Shown in pieces: positions 44,489 through 54,137 of a DNA stretch of 64,000 bases (position 1 is the stretch's first letter; the number at the start of each line of letters is the position of its first letter). Both the position numbers and the translations under genes were made by a program. Under the pieces are notes generated by a model. That model worked only from the letters and a program-made list of their open reading frames with translations. It was not told where the DNA came from and did no database searches. The stretch is from Micromonospora sonchi (lineage in GTDB: Bacteria; Actinomycetota; Actinomycetes; Mycobacteriales; Micromonosporaceae): assembly GCF_014646235.1 (NCBI RefSeq), contig NZ_BMNB01000003.1:1-64000 (forward strand), written 5' to 3'.

Positions 44489-45196
44489 TCAGGCCTCGGT
44501 CCGCGCCTCGGCGGTCTCCTCGCCACCTGCGGCGGCCGGCTCGCCCGCCTCGGCACCCTCGGAGGACTCGGCGGTCTCCTCGCCGACCCCGGCCTCGACC
44601 TCCGCGTCGGCCGTCTCGACCTCGGGCAGCGTCGCCTCCAGCTGCTCGGCGGTCGGCGCGGCGGTCACCGTGGCGACCGACAGCTCCGGGTCGGCGACCA
44701 GCTCGACGCCGGCGGGCAGCTCGACGTCGGCGGCGGTGACCTGGACGCCCGCCTCGGCGCCCTCGATCGAAGCCGTCAGGTGGTCCGGCACCTTGGTCGC
44801 GTCGGCGGTCACCGAGAGAGTGTCGTGGTCGTGCACGATCAGCGTGTCCCTCGCCGCCTCGCCGGTCAGCTGGACCGGCACGTCGACGGTGACCTTCTCG
44901 CCCCGGCGCACCAGCAGCAGGTCGACGTGCTCGAAGGTGTCCCTGATCGGGTCACGCTGGATCGCCTTCGGCAGGGCCAACGCCTGGGTGCCGTCGCTGA
45001 CCTCGATCGCGAAGAGCTGGTTCGCGCCGCCCTTGCGGATGGCCGCCGCGAACTCGCGGGCCGGCAGCGCGATGTGCTTGGGCTTCTCGCCATGGCCGTA
45101 CAGCACGGCGGGCACCTTGCCGGCCCGGCGGGTACGACGGGCACCACCCTTGCCAAACTCGGTGCGGGGCTCGGCGCTGATCTTTACCTCGGACAC
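44489..45196 (-). CDS. rplY: 50S ribosomal protein L25 / general stress protein Ctc
   Basis: A 235-residue long-form L25 (TL5/CTC). The 5S rRNA-binding domain covers about 1-95 (VKISAEPRTEFGKGGARRTR), a second beta domain about 95-185, and an Ala/Glu-rich acidic tail about 190-235. The long form with tail is normal in actinobacteria. Preceded by a 280-bp spacer from prs containing a 9-bp hairpin; followed by a strong terminator. Confidence 0.95.
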   Translation of the reverse strand: MSEVKISAEPRTEFGKGGARRTRRAGKVPAVLYGHGEKPKHIALPAREFAAAIRKGGANQLFAIEVSDGTQALALPKAIQRDPIRDTFEHVDLLLVRRGEKVTVDVPVQLTGEAARDTLIVHDHDTLSVTADATKVPDHLTASIEGAEAGVQVTAADVELPAGVELVADPELSVATVTAAPTAEQLEATLPEVETADAEVEAGVGEETAESSEGAEAGEPAAAGGEETAEARTEA

Positions 45197-45286
45197 GGGG
45201 AAACTCCTGATGCTTCGCTGCGGCAGCTTGTCGTCTGGCGGTGCTGGGCGGGGGGCTCGCAGGGGCTCATGCGTCAGCAGACTGCC

Positions 45287-45315
45287 CGGAGCACCGCGTC
45301 GATCACGGTGCTCCG
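45287..45315. other. hairpin in the prs-rplY spacer
   Basis: CGGAGCACC (45287-45295) and GGTGCTCCG (45307-45315) form a perfect 9-bp stem with an 11-nt loop, about 90 nt upstream of the rplY start. It could end the prs transcript or act in the rplY leader. The rest of the 280-bp spacer shows no ORF. Confidence 0.5.
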
Positions 45316-45476
45316 TGCGGCGCTTTTCAGCGGCCCGCAGGGCACCCTCGCCGTGGCAACCGCACCAGTCTAGCCGAGCGGATTCCCGGGTTTGCGGCAG
45401 TCCCCGCCCTCGCCCACCCAGATTCCCGGGCGGACCGGCCGTGCCGGCCGGCCCACCGGGGGCGGCAGCGCCGCGG

Positions 45477-46457
45477 TCAGCTCAGCCCACCGAAGAGGGT
45501 GGTCACCGAACCGTCGTCGAACACCTCTCGGATGGCCCTGGCCAGCAACGGCGCGATGGACAGCTCGGTGAGCTTGTCGAGCTGCTTCTCCGGCGGCAAC
45601 GGGAGAGTGTTGGTCACCACCACCTCGCTGATCGGGCTGTTCTTCAACCGCTCCGTCGCCGGGTCGGAGAGCAGGGCGTGGGTGGACGCCACGATCACGT
45701 CGGCCGCACCGGACTCCCGCAGGATGTCCGCCGCCCGGCAGATCGTGCCACCGGTGTCGATCATGTCGTCGACGATCAGACAGACCCGCCCCTCCACCTC
45801 GCCGACCACCCGGTTCGCCACCACCTGGTTCGGCTTCAACGGATCCCGCGTCTTGTGGATGAACGCCAGCGGGCAGCCGCCCAGCCGGTCGGTCCACCGC
45901 TCGGCCACCCGCACCCGACCCGAGTCCGGGGCGACCACGGTCATCGGCCGACCCGCGTACTTGCGTTGCACGTACTCGGCCAGGATGTCCATCGCGAAGA
46001 GGTGGTCCACCGGGCCGTCGAAGAAGCCCTGGATCTGCGCGGTGTGCAGGTCCACGGTGAGGATCCGATTCGCCCCCGCGGTCTTCAACAGGTCCGCGAT
46101 CAGCCGGGCCGAGATCGGCTCCCGGCCGCGGTGCTTCTTGTCCTGTCGGGAGTACGGGTAGAACGGCAGGACGACCGTGATCCGTTTGGCCGAACCGCGC
46201 TTCAGCGCGTCGACCATGATCAGGGTCTCCATGATCCAGGTGTTCACCCCGTGCGTGATGGACTGCACCACGAAGGCGTCCGAACCACGTACCGATTCCT
46301 TGAACCGTACGAAGATCTCACCGTTGGCGAAGTCGTACGCGTCGGCCGGCGTCGGCGCGACGCCGAGCACCTCACCGATCTCCCTGGCCAGCTCCGGAAA
46401 GCCACGTCCGGAGAAAAGCATCAGGCTCTTGCGGTTTTCGGCGACGATGCTGCCCAT
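45477..46457 (-). CDS. prs: ribose-phosphate pyrophosphokinase
   Basis: A 326-residue PRPP synthetase transferring pyrophosphate from ATP to ribose-5-phosphate. SGRGFPELAREIGEVLG marks the N-terminus, DLHTAQIQGFFDGPVDHLFA the regulatory region, and CLIVDDMIDTGGTI the PRPP-binding loop near residue 225. Located between glmU and rplY, the order conserved in actinobacteria. Confidence 0.96.
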   Translation of the reverse strand: MGSIVAENRKSLMLFSGRGFPELAREIGEVLGVAPTPADAYDFANGEIFVRFKESVRGSDAFVVQSITHGVNTWIMETLIMVDALKRGSAKRITVVLPFYPYSRQDKKHRGREPISARLIADLLKTAGANRILTVDLHTAQIQGFFDGPVDHLFAMDILAEYVQRKYAGRPMTVVAPDSGRVRVAERWTDRLGGCPLAFIHKTRDPLKPNQVVANRVVGEVEGRVCLIVDDMIDTGGTICRAADILRESGAADVIVASTHALLSDPATERLKNSPISEVVVTNTLPLPPEKQLDKLTELSIAPLLARAIREVFDDGSVTTLFGGLS

Positions 46458-46517
46458 GGGCCCGTCTGCTCCCGTTTTGGTCGGTGGTACCCGGCGTGAG
46501 GTGTGGTCGGCCGGGGA

Positions 46518-48044
46518 CTATTCGGTTGCAGTATCTCCCGCCTCGGCCGCCGGTCCCATTGGCTCGCCGACGCCGTGGATTGCCTCACCTTCGCTTGCGG
46601 CCGACCCCTTGGGCGACGCACTCTGCGACGCCCGCTCGGCCGCCTCCGCCGACGCCGTGCCGGCCCGCCGCTTGAGCACCCAACCCTCGATGTTGCGCTG
46701 CCGCGCGCGGGCCACGCCCATCGCGCCCGCCGGCACGTTTTCGATGATCACCGAGCCGGCCGCCGTGTACGCCCCGTCGCCCACCTCCACCGGCGCGACG
46801 AACATGTTGTCCGCGCCGGTCCGGGCGTGGCTGCCGATCACAGTGCGGTGCTTCTTGACACCGTCGTAGTTCACGAACACCGACGCCGCGCCGATGTTGC
46901 TCTGCTCGCCGATCGTCGCGTCACCGACGTACGTCAGGTGCGGCACCTTCGAGCCGGCACCGATCTCGGAGTTCTTCACCTCGACGAACGTGCCGACCTT
47001 CGACTTCTCCGCCAACCGCGCGTCCGGCCGCAGATACGCGTACGGTCCGACGCTGGCGCCCGGACCGATCTCGGCGCCCACCGCGTGGCTGCGCAGCACC
47101 GTCGCGCCGGCGTGCACCACCGTGTCGATCAGCGTGACGTCGGGCCCCACCACCGCGCCGCTGCCGACCACCGAGCCGCCGCGCAGCTGGGTGTTCTGGT
47201 CCACCACCGCGTCCCGGTCCAGGGCCACCGTCACGTCGATCCACGTCGTGGCCGGGTCGAGCAGGCTCACCCCGGCACGCATCCAGCGCTCGTTGACCCG
47301 GTCCCGCAGCAGCCGGCGCAGCGTCGCCAGCTCCACCCGGTCGTTGCAGCCCAGCGTCTCGGTGTGGTCGGCCGCCAGGTGCACCGCCACCGGCTCACCC
47401 GCCGAGACCAGCAGACCGAACACGTCGGTCAGGTACTCCTCGCCCTGGTCGTTGTCCGTGGAGAGCTTGCCCAGCACCTCCCGCAACCGCACCGCGTCGA
47501 ACGCGTAGATGCCCGCGTTGATCTCACGGATCGCCAACTGCTCCGGGCTGGCGTCGCGCTGCTCGACGATCTGCCGCAGTCGACCCGCGTCGTCCCGCAC
47601 GATCCGGCCGAGCCCGGCCGGATCCGGCACCTGCGCGGCCAGCACGGTCGCGGCCGCGCCCTCGCCCTCGTGCGCCGCGACCAGCGCGCTGACCGTCTCC
47701 GGCCGTAGCAGCGGCACGTCGCCATTGAGCACCACCACGGTGCCGGTCGCCTCCGGTGCCGCCTCCAACGCGATCCGCACCGCGTGCCCGGTGCCGAGCT
47801 GCTCGGCCTGGAACACCGCGGTGGCCTCCGGCGCGACCTCGGCCAGATGCGCCCGGACCTGGTCCGCGCCGTGCCCGACCACCACCATCGTGCGCTGCGC
47901 CGCGAGCGGCTCGGCCGCACCGAGCGCGTGACCGAGCAGTGTCCGGCCGAGCAGTGGGTGCAACACCTTGGGCAACGAGGACTTCATCCGCTTGCCCTCA
48001 CCGGCGGCAAGTACGACGACGGTGCGGGGGTGGGGCTCGGACAC
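46518..48044 (-). CDS. glmU: bifunctional UDP-GlcNAc pyrophosphorylase / glucosamine-1-P acetyltransferase
   Basis: A 508-residue enzyme making UDP-GlcNAc for the cell wall. The N-terminal uridylyltransferase has VVVLAAGEGKRMKSSLPK near residue 8. The C-terminal half is a left-handed beta-helix of hexapeptide repeats (about 255-450) with GPYAYLRPDARLAEKSKVGT and VTYVGDATIGEQSNIG-like segments. A 45-residue Ala/Ser/Glu-rich tail follows. The GTG at 48044 was chosen because GGGAG lies 7 nt upstream and homology starts there; the frame is open 26 codons further. Confidence 0.95.
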   Translation of the reverse strand: MSEPHPRTVVVLAAGEGKRMKSSLPKVLHPLLGRTLLGHALGAAEPLAAQRTMVVVGHGADQVRAHLAEVAPEATAVFQAEQLGTGHAVRIALEAAPEATGTVVVLNGDVPLLRPETVSALVAAHEGEGAAATVLAAQVPDPAGLGRIVRDDAGRLRQIVEQRDASPEQLAIREINAGIYAFDAVRLREVLGKLSTDNDQGEEYLTDVFGLLVSAGEPVAVHLAADHTETLGCNDRVELATLRRLLRDRVNERWMRAGVSLLDPATTWIDVTVALDRDAVVDQNTQLRGGSVVGSGAVVGPDVTLIDTVVHAGATVLRSHAVGAEIGPGASVGPYAYLRPDARLAEKSKVGTFVEVKNSEIGAGSKVPHLTYVGDATIGEQSNIGAASVFVNYDGVKKHRTVIGSHARTGADNMFVAPVEVGDGAYTAAGSVIIENVPAGAMGVARARQRNIEGWVLKRRAGTASAEAAERASQSASPKGSAASEGEAIHGVGEPMGPAAEAGDTATE

Positions 48045-48148
48045 GACGTGGCTCCCGTCGGAACACGGACACTCTCTCGCGGCCATGCTAACCAGACAAT
48101 CCGGCCCGGTTGACACGGCCACGAGGATCAGCGGCAGATCCGCCCGTG

Positions 48149-48220
48149 CTGGGGTGCCTGGATTCGAACCAGGAGTTCAAGGCTCCAAAGGCCTGCGGGT
48201 TGCCGTTACCCCACACCCCA
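48149..48220 (-). tRNA. tRNA-Gln (anticodon UUG)
   Basis: Read on the minus strand the acceptor stem TGGGGTG pairs with CACCCCA, the T-arm contains GGTTCGAATCC, and the anticodon loop CTTTGGA gives TTG. CCA is not encoded. The discriminator base is G. It lies just upstream of glmU on the same strand, beside the HTH/LAGLIDADG-like gene. Confidence 0.95.
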
Positions 48221-48246
48221 ATGGCATGTCAAGTCGCGACACACGC

Positions 48247-49101
48247 TCAACGCACGCTCCGACGCGTCGTCACGGACCCGAACAGCTCGGCGATCATACC
48301 TTCTATCCGCCAGTAGAGTTCGCGGCTACGCGGCACGTTGATCACGAGGCAGCCGCGGTAGCCCGCACCGACGTTGCGTCGGTTGGTGGCGGGCTGGTGT
48401 CGCTTCAGGCTCGCACGTCGGAAGCGGTCACGCGGCAGCGCCAGCTCGTCCGCCCACCACTCGGCAGCGGCGTCGGCATCGGCCGTCTCGTGGATGCTGA
48501 CCCGATAGGTCGGCACGCTGCGGTCCATCCCGCAGGTTTCGAGGAACCGCAGGAAGAGCGCGAGCAGCCCTGGGTCGCTGTTGATGAACTGCACATGGTC
48601 GTCGCGGCGCCATGGCTTCGACTTGGTGCCCTCACACCAGTAGACAGCCGCGCCAAGCAGCAGCACGTCGCGGTCGTCCAACTGTCCCACGGTTGCGGCC
48701 GCCGAGGCGTGCGTCTCGGCCCGAGCCTCGTCCCGCGCCCGGCGATGCGCCGCCCACCGGGCCTCGGTCATGACCTTCGAGTGGGCGCGGCGGCGCTGCC
48801 GCTCCTCCTCCTCGTCCCGGTGCAGGGGCAGGTGCCGCACCCACAGATAGGCGGTCGACCGGCTCACCGCCAGCCGGCCGGCGATCTCCGGCACGGAGAG
48901 CCCCGTCGCGCGCAGCCGCACCGCCTCGGCGCGCAGATCGTCCTTGGCGTTGGGCCGCCGGGTCCGCTCCGGCACCGGCAACCCGCGCAGCAACTCGTAC
49001 ACCCGGTTGCGGCCGAGACCGGTGCGGGCTCGGATCTCGCGCACCGAGAGCTGTTCCTCGGTGCGCAGTCGGCGCACCTCGGCGGCGTCGAAGTCGGTCA
49101 C
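48247..49101 (-). CDS. double-HTH protein with LAGLIDADG-like C-terminal domain
   Basis: A 284-residue protein. Two helix-turn-helix segments occupy about 1-45 (SVREIRARTGLGRNRVYELL) and 55-92 (LSVPEIAGRLAVSRSTAYLW). A basic helical linker (about 95-135) leads to a domain that begins LLGAAVYWCEGTKSKPW near residue 150, with the shape of a single LAGLIDADG motif (Glu in place of Asp), followed by VQFINSDPGLLALFLRFLE and GYRGCLVINVPRSRELYWRI. It ends 26 bp from tRNA-Gln. It may be a homing-endonuclease relative or a regulator that has recruited the fold. I cannot give a target. Confidence 0.65.
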   Translation of the reverse strand: MTDFDAAEVRRLRTEEQLSVREIRARTGLGRNRVYELLRGLPVPERTRRPNAKDDLRAEAVRLRATGLSVPEIAGRLAVSRSTAYLWVRHLPLHRDEEEERQRRRAHSKVMTEARWAAHRRARDEARAETHASAAATVGQLDDRDVLLLGAAVYWCEGTKSKPWRRDDHVQFINSDPGLLALFLRFLETCGMDRSVPTYRVSIHETADADAAAEWWADELALPRDRFRRASLKRHQPATNRRNVGAGYRGCLVINVPRSRELYWRIEGMIAELFGSVTTRRSVR

Positions 49102-49166
49102 GCGGCGCAGCTTAGAACGAGCGTACGACGTTCATGGCATCGCTCCGAGTCGCTGTCTGATGTGAT

Positions 49167-49195
49167 CTACGGTCCCGTAAGTTACGGTGACGTAG
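49167..49195. promoter_or_regulatory. 29-bp palindromic operator upstream of the desaturase gene
   Basis: A perfect 13-bp core CCGTAAGTTACGG (49175-49187) is extended by CTACG and CGTAG at the same centre (49181), giving 11 of 14 matching positions per half. It lies 38 nt upstream of the desaturase start. Size and symmetry fit a TetR-family dimer or pair of dimers; the FasR-like regulator encoded downstream is the obvious candidate. Confidence 0.6.
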
Positions 49196-49232
49196 CCGTA
49201 GATTCGCGTTCCACCGTCCCCTGCGAGGTGAC

Positions 49233-50198
49233 ATGTCCACCGCTCTCATCGATTCGCGCCCAACCGGCCCGAAGCCCCTCACCGAGGGCACCCAGTCCCG
49301 CGGCATCCTGATCGCGTTGTGGGCCTTCGTCGTGATCCCGTTCGCCGCGCTGATCGCCGCCGTGCCAGTCGCCTGGGGCGGCTGGTTGAGCTGGGTCGAC
49401 GTGGGCGTCACGGCCTTCTGGTACGTGCTGGCGGGCCTCGGCATCACCGTCGGCTACCACCGCTACTTCACCCACGGCTCGTTCAAGGCGAAGCGCTGGC
49501 TGCGCGTCGCCCTGGCCGTCTCCGGCTCGCTCGCCGTGCAGGGCGACATCATCCAGTGGGTCGCCGACCACCGCCGACACCACGCCTTCTCGGATCTGGA
49601 GGGCGACCCGCACTCGCCGTGGCGTTTCGGCGCCAGCCTGGGCGGTCTGACCAAGGGGTTGTTCCACGCGCACGTCGGCTGGCTGTTCGGCCGCGAGTTG
49701 TCCAACCGGGAACGTTTCGCCCCGGACCTGCTGGCCGACCCGGACATCCGGCGGATCAGCAAGCTCTTCCCCCTGCTGGCGGTCACCTCGGTGCTCGGCC
49801 CGGCGCTGATGGGTGGGCTGCTGACCTGGTCCTGGCAGGGTGCGCTGACCGCGCTGTTCTGGGCCGGCCTGGTCCGCATCTCGCTGCTGCACCACGTGAC
49901 CTGGTCGATCAACTCGGTCTGTCACGTGTACGGCGAGCGGCCGTTCATGATGCGCCACGGTGACCGGGCCGCCAACTTCTGGCCGCTGGCGTTGGTGTCG
50001 TTCGGGGAGAGCTGGCACAACCTGCACCACGCCGACCCGACCAGTGCCCGACACGGAGTGCTGCGCGGTCAGATCGACATCTCGGCCCGGGTGATCTGGC
50101 TGTTCGAGAAGGTCGGCGCGGCCTGGGACGTCCGCTGGCCGAAGCCGGAACGGATCGCGGCAAAACTGGCGAAGCCGGCGGACCAGCCGGCGACGTGA
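49233..50198 (+). CDS. acyl-CoA/acyl-lipid delta-9-type fatty acid desaturase
   Basis: A 321-residue membrane di-iron desaturase introducing a double bond into acyl chains. The three histidine boxes are HRYFTH near residue 76, HRRHHA near 113 and HNLHHAD near 263. Four hydrophobic segments are visible (about 25-50, 55-75, 165-185, 190-210). The ATG is preceded by GAGGTGAC. It needs an electron donor not encoded here. The FasR-like regulator follows in the same direction. Confidence 0.94.
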   Translation: MSTALIDSRPTGPKPLTEGTQSRGILIALWAFVVIPFAALIAAVPVAWGGWLSWVDVGVTAFWYVLAGLGITVGYHRYFTHGSFKAKRWLRVALAVSGSLAVQGDIIQWVADHRRHHAFSDLEGDPHSPWRFGASLGGLTKGLFHAHVGWLFGRELSNRERFAPDLLADPDIRRISKLFPLLAVTSVLGPALMGGLLTWSWQGALTALFWAGLVRISLLHHVTWSINSVCHVYGERPFMMRHGDRAANFWPLALVSFGESWHNLHHADPTSARHGVLRGQIDISARVIWLFEKVGAAWDVRWPKPERIAAKLAKPADQPAT

Positions 50199-50312
50199 CG
50201 GTGACCGGCTGCCCGGCGGCAAGTTACCTGACAGTATGTTCGGGTGACCGGGCAGAAAGCAGGCAGGATCCCCCCACGACAGGGCGTCACCGAGCGCCGG
50301 CGAGGTGACGAG

Positions 50313-50993
50313 ATGGCCGAGAGTCCAAGCGAGGACGGCGGCAGGGCTCGACGACGCACGGCCGCGTCGGCCAAGCCGACCTCCCGGGTGCGCATGTCGG
50401 CGGCCCAGCGCCGCGAGCAACTGATCTCGATCGGTCGGCAGATCTTCGCCGAGCGGGGCTTCGACGCCACCTCCATCGAGGAGGTGGCGTCCCGGGCCAA
50501 GGTGTCCAAGCCGGTGGTCTACGAGCACTTCGGCGGCAAGGAGGGGCTCTACGCGGTGGTGGTGGACCGGGAGGTCCGGTCCCTGCTGGATCGGATCACC
50601 ACGGCGCTGACCGCGGGTCATCCGCGTGAGCTGTTGGAACAGGCGGCGTTGGCCCTGCTGGGGTACATCGAGGAGGAGGCGAGCGGTTTCCGGGTGCTGG
50701 TGCGGGAGTCACCGGTGCTCTCCGCCACCGGCAACTTCAGCAGCGTGATGAACGACGTCGCCCACCAGGTGGAGCACATCCTGGGCGCGGAGTTCTCCAG
50801 CCGGGGGTACGACCCGAAGCTGGCCGAACTGTACGCGCAGGCGCTGGTGGGCATGGTCGCGCTGACCGGCCGCTGGTGGTTGGAGGTTCGCCGGCCGCGC
50901 AAGGAGACGGTGGCGGCGCACCTGGTGAACCTCTCCTGGAACGGGCTGTCCCACCTGGAGGCGAAGCCGGGGCTGATCACCGTCGGACGTTGA
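50313..50993 (+). CDS. fasR: TetR family regulator, FasR-like
   Basis: A 226-residue TetR regulator. The helix-turn-helix (TSIEEVASRAKVSKPVVYEH) near residue 50 is followed by FGGKEGLYAVVVDREV. The ligand domain shows LYAQALVGMVALTGRWWLEV and AAHLVNLSWNGLSHLEA, close to M. tuberculosis FasR (Rv3208), a fatty-acid-synthesis regulator that senses acyl-CoA. ATG 50313 was chosen (GAGG upstream); a GTG at 50244 would add 23 residues. Adjacency to the desaturase gene and the operator in front of it supports control of lipid genes. Confidence 0.85.
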   Translation: MAESPSEDGGRARRRTAASAKPTSRVRMSAAQRREQLISIGRQIFAERGFDATSIEEVASRAKVSKPVVYEHFGGKEGLYAVVVDREVRSLLDRITTALTAGHPRELLEQAALALLGYIEEEASGFRVLVRESPVLSATGNFSSVMNDVAHQVEHILGAEFSSRGYDPKLAELYAQALVGMVALTGRWWLEVRRPRKETVAAHLVNLSWNGLSHLEAKPGLITVGR

Positions 50994-51025
50994 CCGGCCG
51001 GCCGGATCGCCGTCGGTCGGTGCGG

Positions 51026-51505
51026 TCAGCGGCGGCGGTGGACCTCGGCGACCGGGTGGAAGCGGTGCTTGCGGGCTTCCTCGGCGTGCTCCTCCGGGCC
51101 GACCTTGTCGTACGCCCCGGTGCCGATCAGGATCAGCCCGAAGAGCATCGAGACGATCACGGTCGACATGGAGAAGTTCAGGAAGTTGGCGCTGGTCTGT
51201 AGCACCGACATCATCAGGATGCTGGTGACCAGGAAGACGACGCCGGCGGTCAGGTTCATGTAGTGGCCGAGGTTGCCGCGCCGGGACGCGCCGACGATGA
51301 GCACGATCCCGAAGATCACGGAGACCAGCGCGAAGGCCAGGTTGGCGCGGAGCCCGAGGGCCCAGGCGCCGTCCCGGGCGAACGGCGGTTCTCCCCAGGT
51401 CAGGACGGTGCCCCAGACACCGAAGACGAGGATGTAGAGCCCGACCAGACCGGAGAGCACCCGGTAGATGGGCCGCGCGGGGTGGTTCACCGGCAAGCGC
51501 GCCAT
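51026..51505 (-). CDS. DUF4383 membrane protein (paralogue 1)
   Basis: A 159-residue protein with four hydrophobic segments. It begins LPVNHPARPIYRVLSGLVGL, the DUF4383 signature. The C-terminal tail is His/Arg/Glu-rich. A paralogue at 51667-52119 has the same layout, so this is a tandem duplication. Function unknown. The long hairpin at 51568-51642 lies between them. Confidence 0.86.
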   Translation of the reverse strand: MARLPVNHPARPIYRVLSGLVGLYILVFGVWGTVLTWGEPPFARDGAWALGLRANLAFALVSVIFGIVLIVGASRRGNLGHYMNLTAGVVFLVTSILMMSVLQTSANFLNFSMSTVIVSMLFGLILIGTGAYDKVGPEEHAEEARKHRFHPVAEVHRRR

Positions 51506-51567
51506 AACTCCTCCAGGCCAACGGGAACAATCACCACAATTGTCCCCCAGCCGGAGTCCCCACGACC

Positions 51568-51642
51568 GGTTTTCGCCGAAGCCCGACCCGCGCAGGGATC
51601 AAGCCTGACCGCCCGGAGCGGGTCGGGCTCCGGCGAAAAACC
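51568..51642. repeat. long hairpin with conserved 28-nt loop (copy 2)
   Basis: Arms 51568-51590 and 51619-51642 are complementary except for one mismatch and one extra base (left arm GGTTTTCGCCGAAGCCCGAC). The 28-nt loop at 51591-51618 is identical to that at 20211-20238, while the arms share no similarity with the other copy. It lies between two same-strand DUF4383 genes. Confidence 0.88.
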
Positions 51643-51666
51643 CCCAGCAGAAGCCCCGACAAGCCC

Positions 51667-52119
51667 TCAGAGGACGAGCCGAGCCTTCTGCCACGCCTCG
51701 TGCTCGTCGTCGCTGCCGACCTTGCCGTACATGCCGGCCATCAGCAGCACCAGGCTGGCCGCCATGAGCACGACGACGGTGGTGACGTTCATGTTGAAGA
51801 GGTTCGCCTCGGTCCGGAGGAAGCTGAGCCCGGCCAGGCTGACCACCATGATCAGGTACGCCGACCACTGGTTGATCAGCACGTCGAGGTTGCGGCCGAT
51901 CGCCGTGCCGGCCAGCACGATGCCGCCGACCACGACGCTGAACACCGAGAAGCCGAGGTTCGTGCCCTGCCCCAGGATCTGGGTGTCGCCTCGGCCGATG
52001 AAGGGCTCGCCGCTGCTGGCGAAGAAACCGAGCACACCGAAGACCAGCAGGTACAGACCGGTCAGCCCGCCGATCGCCCGGTAGATCGGCTGCGCGGGGT
52101 GGTTGACGGGGGTATGCAT
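51667..52119 (-). CDS. DUF4383 membrane protein (paralogue 2)
   Basis: A 150-residue protein with four hydrophobic segments. It begins MHTPVNHPAQPIYRAIGGLT, parallel to its neighbour. The ATG at 52119 is at the start of similarity; the frame is open 17 codons upstream. The C-terminus ends DDEHEAWQKARLVL. Function unknown. Confidence 0.85.
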   Translation of the reverse strand: MHTPVNHPAQPIYRAIGGLTGLYLLVFGVLGFFASSGEPFIGRGDTQILGQGTNLGFSVFSVVVGGIVLAGTAIGRNLDVLINQWSAYLIMVVSLAGLSFLRTEANLFNMNVTTVVVLMAASLVLLMAGMYGKVGSDDEHEAWQKARLVL

Positions 52120-52232
52120 GTCTGTGTCTCCAACGCCGTTGGGTGAGGGTCGCCGCCGATTCTCCCGCACCCCGCGATATGACGTCGCACACGGGTCCCC
52201 GGATGGCCGCAGGTCGCGGGGTCAGGCCGGCC

Positions 52233-54041
<1,809 letters not shown>

Positions 54042-54060
54042 GCCCCACCTCCCATGATCA

Positions 54061-54097
54061 AGGCGTCCCGGTGCCGGGCTGGCACCTGGGGACGCCT
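54061..54097 (-). terminator. hairpin terminator after ispE
   Basis: AGGCGTCCC-GGTGCC (54061-54075) pairs with GGCACC-TG-GGGACGCCT (54081-54097) with a 2-nt bulge and 5-nt loop, between ispE and the ABC-F gene on the minus strand. The AGGCGTCCC core matches the stem at 44438-44470. Confidence 0.7.
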
Positions 54098-54137
54098 GGA
54101 ACCTCAGCGTACGCGGAGCGCCACCCGCGTGATCGGG

